Below the pieces are notes generated by a model. The model was not told where the DNA came from, did no database searches, and saw only the letters and a program-made list of their open reading frames with translations. DNA of 64,000 nucleotides from Budorcas taxicolor (lineage: Eukaryota; Chordata; Mammalia; Artiodactyla; Bovidae), in the NCBI RefSeq assembly GCF_023091745.1, contig NC_068922.1, positions 29,860,001-29,924,000 of the forward strand, written 5' to 3'. This document shows, one piece after another, positions 51,513 through 62,073 of the stretch. The stretch's first letter is position 1; each line of letters opens with the position of its first letter. A program made the position numbers and the translations under genes.

Positions 51513-54500
51513 CACATTTGCTAAAAATACAGAACCTCAATCTAATGAGCAAACATCAAGCAAACTTAAATTCAAGGACATTCTTCAAAATGTCTAGTCA
51601 TACTTTTCAAAAGTGTCAACTATAGTTAGATGTGTGTTAAGTCACTTCAGTTATGTCCAATTCTTTGTGACCCCATGGACCGTAACCCGCCAGGCTTCTC
51701 GATGTCTGGCTCTAGGTGATCACATCTTGATAGTTATACAAGATGCTAATATGAAGGGAAGCTGAGTGAAGGACTCTACTATTTTTTCAACTTGTCTGCT
51801 AGTCAAAAATTATTTTTAAGAAAAAGTTAAGGAAAAATCTTGTATGATTTTATTAAATGATTTTTTCAAAGATGGGTCCTTAATAATCTACTCAATATTA
51901 CAGCGAAATCTGGAAGTCAGTAAGTCTAGCCCTCGGATTACAGAATCAGATTTTAGAGTTTAAAAAGACCCTTGGATAAGCATTCCACATCACTTTCAGG
52001 TGTGGAGAGTAAGACCCAGAGGCACTGAGTTACTAAAGTCTTTTTTCTAGAACTCGTCTTTCATCTGTCTATTCAGTTTTATGTCTACACTGCTGGATTG
52101 AAATCCAAGTACTTTCACTTGATTTAATTAATTAAATTTAATCTAAATTTATAAGCTATTTTACAAGAAATATAATATTCTAATATCTAATATAGTTATA
52201 ATGAAATTATGCAAATCTTGCTCAAGAAGAACACAATGTTTTGCTTTTCATAAAACCTTGAGTAGCACTTTGAGAAGTAAAAATAAACTTTGTAAGATTG
52301 AATTTAGTTCAAACTACAAATCAATTTCAAGGAGCTCAGGGTTTGATTAAAATTCATTATTCCCTTTGGTTAAAGCCATCCTTTCATTTCTTCTTGCATG
52401 TAAGTTTGCTTGGGTGTTTGCTCACATTCTCACACACACACACACACACACACACACAGCATTCGTTAAAATATGAAATATGATAGGTCATTTTATGTCA
52501 TTTGGTATAATTGTCTGAGATGGCTCCATGATATAATCATGTGTATTAGGGGCCAGAGCAAGACAATGATAGTCTTGGCACTCAGCCCATGTTTACCTTC
52601 AGTTTTTATTGCCGGTAAGATTTCTATTTCTCAACAAAACCTTTTCCACCCTACAGAGTCTGGACTATGCATCTACCAGATGGCCTTGTTATACAATCAA
52701 GTTTAATGGGATTAGACCAGATCACTGAATTTTAGAGATTCTTCACTACCACAGCTATCTTCTCTGAAATGCTATCACTCAAATAATGTATACAAGATAC
52801 TCCTCTGGTCAACTTGAGTTTTAAAAAGCACCAACATAGATACCTGAACAAATTTGCATTTTCTTTTTCCAAAAAGAGAATTTGGGCACCAGAAATGAAA
52901 GTACTTAGGACTATTATTTATGTATGTATGCGATAACAATATTTATTGGAAGACGTCTTAAAAAATACTGTGTGGTTAGGCAAGATGTTAGGAAGATTAT
53001 TCCAAATATTTCTAGAGTAGAACTTCTATGTCTCTTTAGCTGAATCTCTCCAGGCTGATCTATTATACTCTACTTTTCTCAGGTGCACTGGATCAAAATT
53101 CCAGGGTCATCTTTTTATAAATATATTTTTAAAAAATATATTTATTTATTTGGCTGTGCTGGCTCTTACTTGTGTCGTGTGGGATCTTTAGTTGCAGCAC
53201 GTAAACTCAGCTGCTGCATGTGGGCTCTAGTTCCCCGACCAGGACGCCTGCTTTGGGAGCACATCCTTAGCCACTGGACCAGCAGGGAAGTCCCCAGAGT
53301 CATCTTTAACATCACTGCTTATTCACCCTCACCGCCTCTATGTTCCATCAGAGCCAGTCTTTATTGAGTCTTGCCCATTTTCTTTACACGATTCCCTCAG
53401 TTCCTTCCTTTTGGTTGCCGTTATCATCACCCCAGTTCAACCCCAATAGATATTGACAATGCTGGATATATAAGAGAGGTGGGTTCAATCCCTGTGCTGG
53501 GAAGATCCCTTGGACGAGGACATGGCAACCCACTCCAGTATTTTTGTCTGGAGAATTCCATGGACAGAAGAGCCTGGCAGGCTACAGTCCATAGGGTCGC
53601 AAAGAGCTAGACACAACAGCAGCAACTTAGCATGCATGCACATGGCCAGTTAACAATGTTATAATAGTCTAGGTGGTCAGCAGAGTGACTCGGCCATACA
53701 TATATATGTATCCATTCTCCTACAAACTCCCCTCCCATCCAGTCTGCCGTAACAGGAATTTGATATATGGTTCTCAACTTGGCAGAGTCCCAGTAACTAT
53801 GTTCTTGTTCTCATATTCCTGTTTGTCAGGGGCAGGGGAAGCAAATGAAGTAGTGCAAGTTAAGACTGGGGACCATGGACATTGAACAAGCAAAATAAAC
53901 CGTGGGCATTGAACAAGCAAAAGAAAATAATATCAGCTAATGTGTGTAAAAAAAAGACTACCTCCAGGGGAGTGGGATGAATTGGGAGATTGGGACTGAT
54001 ATTTATCCACTACTGATACTATTAACACATATAAGACAGATTACTAACGAGAAGCTGTATGGCACAGGGAACCCTATTCAGTGCTCTGTGGTGACCTAAA
54101 TGGGAAGGAAACCCCAAAAAAGGAGGGATGTATGTACACGTATGACTGATTCACTTTGCTGTACAGCAGAAACTAACACAACATTGTAAAGCAACTGTAC
54201 TCCTGTAAAAATTAATTAAAAAGAATATATCCAAAATATTGCATTGTTTTAAAGATATGATTGAAAGCTACTGTTTATTAAACTATGCTCTATATAATCT
54301 CATAGTAATTTAAACTTCATTTAATATTACATCAGTTCATTTCAGTCCCTTAGTCGTGTCTGACTCTTTGCAACCCCATGGATGCCAGCCCTCCCTGTCC
54401 ATCACCAACTGCCAGAGTTTACCCAAACTCATGTCCATTGAGTCGGTGATGCCATCCAACCATCTCATCCTCTGTCATCCCCTTCTCCTGCCCTCAATCT

Positions 54501-55723
54501 TTCCCAGCATCAGGGTCTTTTCAAATGAATCAGCTCTTCACATCAGGTGGCCAAAGTATTGGAGTTTCAGCTTCAGCATCAGTCCTTCCAATGAACAGTC
54601 AGGACTGATCTCCTATAGGATGGACTGGTTGGAGCTTCTTGAAGTCTAAGGGACTCTCAAGAGTCTTCTTAACACCACAGTTCAAAAGCATCAATTCTTC
54701 TGCACTCAGCTTTCTTTATAGTCCAATTCTCACATCCATACATAACTACTGGAAAAACCACAGCCTTGACTAGACGGACCTTTCTTGGCAAAGTAATGTC
54801 TCTGCTTTTTAATATGCTGTCTAGGTTGGTCATAATTTCCTTCCAAGGAGTAAGAGTCTTTTAATTTCATGGCTGCAATTACCATCTGCAGTGATTTTGG
54901 TGCCCCCCAAATAAAGTCAGCCACTGTTTCCACTGTTTCCCCAACCTATTTGCCATAGATGATCTCATTTCATCCTTATACCAAATACTACTATTTGAGT
55001 TTACAGATAAGGAAATTCAAGTTCAGAGAGGGTAAGGAATTGTCTTATTCTTATATAGCTAGAAGATAGCAGAACCAAGTTTCAAACCTATACTGTCCAT
55101 CTCTAGAATCCTAGAATGCAGTATTTCAGTGTCTTATGTGGTCCATGTCTGGAAGTACAGTAGCTTTGATTATGTTAGTCAGACGAGTCATCATTCCTAC
55201 TCTAAGCCATTTTACAACATTTTATGAAATTCCTCTCCCAACCTAGAAAGTGAGAGCACATACAGCCCAGTGAAGTTGGTATTATTGGCCCCATAATACC
55301 AGATAAGGAGGCTTCCTAGGTGGCACAGTGGTAAAGAATTTGCCTGCAATGCAGAAGAAGTGGGTTCTATCCCTTGGTCAAGAAGATCCCGTGGAGAAGG
55401 AAATGGCAACCTGCTCCAGTATTCTTGCCTGGGAAATCCCAGGGACAGAGGAGCCTGGTGGGCTACTATAGTCCAAGGGGACACAAAGAGTCAGACTCAG
55501 CTGAGAGACTGAGCAAATGGAAGCTCAGAGAAATCAATCAACTTTCCATTATCACACAGTTTATCAGTGACACACGGCAATCTGAACCCAGACAGTCCGA
55601 TTTCCCTTCCCCTTCACAGCCATTTTGCCAATTTTAACATGGTTGTGTTGATATTGGTTTGATGTTTTCCCAAAGGGAGTAGTGTCATCCAACTTTACCC
55701 CATGCACTCTCCTGCTATATGTG

Positions 55724-55774
<51 letters not shown>

Positions 55775-58700
55775 GTATATACACATATAAGTGGGAAGGT
55801 GAAACTGAAAGTCACTCAGTCACGTTTGACTCTTTGCAACCCCATGGACTGTAGCCTGCCAGGCTCCTCTGTCCATGGGATTTTCCAGACAAGAATACTG
55901 GAGTGGGTAACTGTTCCCTTCTCCAGGGGATCTTCCCAACCCAGAGACTGAAGCCAGGTATACAGAGGAGAGAGATTCAGAAATAATATTCCAAGGAATA
56001 TGAACTATATTTATCTTAATATATGAACTATATTTATCTATGCAGTGGCTGGCATGGTTTGGGCTCTTAATTATCAGGAGTAACACTGACTGTAATTGTA
56101 ATAATGTTAGCAACATAACTGGGCCATGCCTGATTGTTGCCAGCATTCTTTTTTTCCCTAAGACAAGAAGACTAAGTGTCTGGTCCTGCCCAAACACAGA
56201 ATATCTATAACTTGCAGACAGATGTCACTGAAACCACCTTTGCATGTCTATGGTTTTGATTATTTCAAGGTACTAAGTGATCTGATTTTTAATCAGTCTG
56301 GGGGATGAAATAGCCATGTGAGTGGGTGAGTGAGTGAAAGTCGCTCAGTCGTGTCTGAGTCTTTTGTGACCCCATGGATTGTACAATTCCATGGAATTCT
56401 CCAGGCCAGAGTACTGGAGTGGGTAGCCTTTTCCTTCTCCAGGGGATTTTCCCAACCCAGGGATTGAACTCAGATTTCCCATATTGAAGGTGGATTCTTT
56501 ACCAGCTGAGCCACAACGGAAGCCAAAGAATACTGGAGTGGGTAGCTTATCCTTTCTCCAGCGGATCTTCCTGACCCAGGAATCAAACTGGGGTCTTCTG
56601 CATTGCAGGTGGATTCTTACCAGCTGAGCCACCACTTAGTTATGATTAACTGTCTGTCTTTCCTTGCACAGTACCCCTCCCCCAAATCTGCAGAGCACAG
56701 TGTCTAGCCCACAGTAAATACGAGTACATATTTTCTAAATGAAGGACAGAATTTCTCACTTATTTTCCATTTAGACCTTGAACTAAAGGGACAAATACAA
56801 AAATTTTGATGAGCAGTTTAAAAATAATTTTTATTCCTTCATTTTAAAATATTTTTTTTCTTTTAAAGCACTTTCCTTTCTTGACACAACACTGATATCT
56901 TGGGGGTATTCTGTTTTACTTTATTGGGGAGTCATAATGGTTACCTATTTTGATGCTTGCACAATCCCCAAGTCAACTCTGACTTTCTTTGGAAAACGTC
57001 ACCATTTGCCTCAGAGTCTATGAGATTTCCTTCCCCAGGACTTGGGACTGAGGTAAATTACAGACAGTCTCTGCGGGTTAGCACAACTACAACATGCAAA
57101 TTCTGGCACCAAAGCACCACTTGGTGCTCACAGAAATACAGTATGCTGGAGAGCAGAACAGATGCGCAGAGAGGGAGACCGGAGAAAGTCCTGACAGGCT
57201 TGGATCCCAATCAGCCCCTTCCAACGTCTGGGCAGAATCCTTGTCCTTAGGTTCCCTTGAGTTATTTCTGTAGCCTTAATATAAACAGCTCGTTTTATGG
57301 CTTAAGGCAGGTTAAGTGGGTCAGTTCCTAACAAATGTGACCATATATTTTAAATGAAAAGTAGTGAGACATTGTTTTAAATGCACAGATTACTTCCAGG
57401 AAATGTTGACCGTTGCAAGAAATAGTTTCGGTGGGATTTCCTTAATATCCTCAGATGTTTATCCTTTCTCCAGCGGATCTTCCTGACCCAGGAATCAAAC
57501 TGGGGTCTTCTGCATTGCAGGTGGATTCTTACCAGCTGAGCCACCACTTAGTTATGATTAACTGTCTGTCTTTCCTTGCACAGTACCCCTCCCCCAAATC
57601 TGCAGAGCACAGCGTCTAGCCCACAGTAAATACGAGTACATATTTTCTGAATGACCACAGATGCCTCTGGCATCACCACTCAGAGGCGATCCACAGAAAA
57701 GAGGCTCAGGTTGGTTTGACGGCCGAGTGAAGAGTAAATAAAATGCTGGAGCTCAGCTAGTAGGTTAGGGTTAGGATTCACATCCCTCTATTGTGAGCAT
57801 GGGAAAAAGGCACTCCTGAGCAGCATTTCTCAAAGTACAGTCCTGGGTAAAAGCACAAATCCCTGAACCCCATTCCAGACCCAGGAAGTCAAGACATCTG
57901 AACGGTGCAATGCATTCAGCTGCAGAATCCCATGGCTAGAGGAACCCGGCAAGCTGTGGCCCAGGGGGTCACAAAGAGTTGGGCACGATGAAGGCAACAG
58001 CACGCACGCTTGTAACAGGCACAACAGGTAACTGGTGTCATACTGTTTCAGAATCTGCTACTCGGGATGTGGTGTGAAGACCAGCAGTGTCACCAGTGAG
58101 GGTGTCACCAGGGAACGTGCTGAAAATGAGGAGTCTCTCTCACCCACTTGACCTACTGAATCAGGATCTGCATTTGAACAAGATGCCCAGGTGATCCAAA
58201 TGTTCATTAAAGTGGGGGAATCTTGCTTAAGATCATTAGTTCCCTGCCTGGTTGTACACTAGAAAGACCCAGGTCACTTAAACACATGATCGTGGTCTGA
58301 GTTCCACTCCCTGGAGACTCTGAATTAACTGCTCTACAGGGTGACCTGAGTATAAGGACTTTTAAAATTTCCCCAGAGGATCCTAATGTGTAGCCAAGAT
58401 TGAGAACCACTGTTTAGCAGGTACGAGGAGATACACCCTAGGAGAAGAAATTCAATTTGTCAAATGGATTTTGAAGCTCATAGAAGGGACAATGATCTGA
58501 AGACAGATTTCTTTTGATGTGAAGGAGCAAGACCCCAGAGGGAAAGAAAACTGCATTTCTTTATAATTTCCCGAAAAGACTGACTGGTTTGGAAAATCAC
58601 AAGACAGATCATGGAGAGGGAGAACACAGAGTTTGCAAAGTGAACTACAGAGTCTAGGAAGCATGCCACCCAGTAACCTTTTGGGGGAAAAGAGGGTTTT

Positions 58701-61700
58701 TGCTACAATACTTCTCAAGCAAAACCCAAGAAGATTGCAGCCCTCTTAGGTGCTGGAGTAACAGATGCTTGGGTGGAAAATTAGCAATGGCCAAAGGAAG
58801 AATAAGCTTAAAGGCGATTTCTGAGACCTGAAGACCCTGACCTATGAGTCCCAGTGGTGGCACAGAAGCACCTGCTGAGGGGGAACCAGAAGAGGCCAAA
58901 ATAGGACAAGGAGGAACCAGGACACATGGAACTTTTGAGCAGCAGCCACTGCGCAAACCACTGGATTAATTACTGAAGCTTGAGCAACATGTCAAACACT
59001 GAGAGACTGGGCCATTCTTCAGCCAGAGGCCAACAACTGCAGGCTATGTCCTCGGTCCAGGAACCCCTTTCTCCATCCCGGGACAAAAGGCTCCCCACCT
59101 TTGGTGTTCCATTCCTTGGCTGAGTTGCTGCAGAGGGAGGAAAGAGAGAGTCTTGAATCCAAACACATATTTACCCAAGGGATATTAAGTCTGAATCTAG
59201 ATGTGACTGCAAGATTGAGGTTTTCCAATACCATAGTGGGAATGGAGGCTTGAGGATTAAAGGGCATTCGCTTATAGAAAAATGAGGAAAGTTCCATGTT
59301 TGATTCCTGAAATATGCCTGCAAATTTCCAATCTGCTGCACTAGCTAATAGGATCTAGTCACCTGCCTATAAGGCAGTTTTCCTCTCATTAGGTCCCTGG
59401 GGACGTGGTGTTAAGACAAAAAGGCTTCTTTGAATGGCATTCATTTTGTGAGAGGATGTTTGCAAGAGGATGAGGATGAAGGAAAATGTTACAAGATAAT
59501 GAAGCATAAGCAAGCCATCTATAGCTGAGAGAGAACTGGGGCCAGAACTCGGGTCTACTAACTGAGATGTACCGATGAACTCTGAAACCCTCAAGACTAT
59601 CTTAAGGTTAAGAATCCACCTAAGCAGCATCCTGTCTTAGTACAGGATATTTGCTTATAGACAGATGGATACACTGCATTAATATCATTAATCACTGTGA
59701 AGTGAATCAGTCTCAGTGGACAAAGTTACTGACCAGTAAATGGCCTCAAATGACCATTTGCTGATTGTTAAGAAGGGATGAAAAAAAGATGCAATTAAGA
59801 GATGACATAGTTTGGGAAGAAATCACATAGGGAATCTAATTTGGGGATTATTTAAAATAAAGTATTTATGAGACTCCCCTCCCCCAAAGAAAACCTAACC
59901 ATCATTGATTAGACTAGTATAGTAAAACCTAAGAAAGTAAATTTCACTAGATGCTCTTGAAATTGCCTCAGCTAGAACACATTCATATACAATATAATTC
60001 TACATCTGCTATGAGCCCACTACAATGTTTATGTTAGTGCCATGAAACATTTCTGGCAAATTTATAAGAATTTGTTGTAGTATCCTTTCTGCCCAATCCA
60101 GAGGGGAGAAGAAAGTAGAAGGATTAAAATTAGTAATGTATATTTCAGCAACCAGTTTCTTGGAATGTTGCCCCAAGCCAGAAAAAAGCTCTACATATGG
60201 AAAATACTCAATGAGGACAGAAGTGATGGAAAGAGATAAGGTCTCAATAAATGGTCAAAACTGTCAGTAAACTATTAATGATCTCTAAGTATTTGTTGAA
60301 ACCATCTTGAAATAACCAACACAAAAGGGAAAGTTCAGTTCAGTTCAGTTCAGTCGCTCAGTCATGTCCGACTCTTTGCAACTCCATGAATCGCAGCACG
60401 CCAGGCCTCCCTGTCCATCACCAACTCCTGGAGTTCACTCAGACTTACATCCATCGAGTCGGTGATGCCATCCAGCCATCTCATCCTCTGTCGCCCCCTT
60501 CTCCTCCTGCCCCCAATCCTTCCCATCATCAGAGTCTTTTCCAATGAGTCAACTCTTCGCATGAGGTGGCCAAAGTACTGGAGTTTCAGCTTTAGCATCA
60601 TCATTCCTTCCAAAGAACACCCAGGGCTGATCTCCTTTAGAATGGACTGGTTGGATCTCCTTGCAGTCCAAGGGACTCTCAAGAGTCTTCTCCAACACCA
60701 CAGTTCAAAAGCATCAGTTCTTTGGCGCAGAACTGAACCACAAAACCAAGAAGTCTAATGTTCTCTGCTAATAACCCTGATTACTGAAACCATCCTTTAA
60801 GACAAATCCGTACTCTCTGACAGCATGCATAAAACATGAGTTATCTTGCTGTGCTACATGGATTCTTGATGAATCCTCACAATGAATTAGGCAATCAAGA
60901 ATTGTTTACCATCTGTATAAAGAACCAGTTTCTTTTGCTTTGCTTTAAAACAATCTATCTTTGGACAACCCCCCATGGGTGGAAAATATTTATGCTCCCA
61001 AACCATGAGTTTTAGGATAGAAATGTTGAGGTTCATAAGTCAATTCATAGGAACTATGAGCTCAACAGGGAATTATAGGGTTAAAATAAATCACTCTAAA
61101 AAGAACTCTAACGTAAGCTGTCTTGGTAGATGGAGACCAGATTACTTTGGGGTTTCAAATAAAAATTTTTGCTACAAAGTTGAAAAGTTTTATGTGCAAT
61201 GAAGGTTTTTTTAAAGCCAACTTGCTTTCTTAACATCATCTCTTGACAGGAAAAGGAGTGTTTGTTTTGTCTGTCTTCAGACTCTCCTGAACGTTGCTCT
61301 AGAATCGTACCCAAAGAACCTGTGCCATGGGCAAGCTCAGGCTGCACAAGAGAGCTGCTTAAACATACTATGTGGTCCAGAGAATGGTCCTTTCTAGGAA
61401 GCAGACTTTCTCATGCAAAAAGGAAGAAAAACTTACCTGGGTAATCATTCTTGTCTATGTCTGAATCTCCTCTTAAAGTAAAGCCGAATCCAGAAGGGAC
61501 AGCCTGGGAGGCCCATACTCCTTGCAGAATCTGGGAAGGCTTGGTGTTTAAGCCATTCTTGTTCCCGTTGTAAATGAGCACTTTGCCTCTTTGATCCTTG
61601 CCTGCAAAGGGTGCACCAATGGCAACGTCTGCAGACAGAGACACATCATTTCTCATTAAAGAAGAATGTTAGAGAATTAAGTTCAAACAGCAACAATCCA

Positions 61701-62033
61701 AAGGGCTTCTTCTGTTTTCCAGAAAAATGTGTAGGACTACAGCAAGAGGAAATTATCCATTGCCTTTCATCCATCCAAAAAATATTTACCAAGTGCCTAC
61801 TATGTGTTGGGTACAGTGGATTCAATGGTGAACCAGACACTGATTTTTAAAAGTTTATATTCTAGTGCAGGGAATAGACAGTTTGAACAAAGAAATAATC
61901 AGGGGGGGACTTCCCTGCCCTTCCAGTGGTTAAGACTCTGTGCTTCCAGTGTATGGGGCACGGGTTCAATCCCTGTTTGGGAAACTAAGATCCCATTTGC
62001 TGTGCAGCATGGTTGAAAGCACACATACACACA

Positions 62034-62073
<40 letters not shown>

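Larger units (their letters stand above)
50640..51835 (+). mobile_element. Old L1 3'UTR-like region, interrupted by SINEs
   Basis: tctccaaaagtaattattat, agtaactgtacagtgggaaa, gctgggatacactgggaagg, then after the Bov-tA and CA tract gagcaaacatcaagcaaact, aaggacattcttcaaaatgt. The order matches an old mammalian L1-type 3' region; the exact family is uncertain. Confidence 0.6.

Noticed and set aside
51117..51524. 135-codon ORF ending in a histidine/threonine run
   Set aside because: Translation of a Bov-tA SINE and its CA microsatellite.
55727..55770. CRISPR-like regular repeats
   Set aside because: The regular pattern is a plain dinucleotide microsatellite in a mammalian genome; there are no repeat-spacer units.
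58450..59640. Cluster of minus-strand ORFs that might be an unlisted gene
   Set aside because: Several overlapping frames with no family resemblance, no shared splice phases and no start context. Treated as intron.
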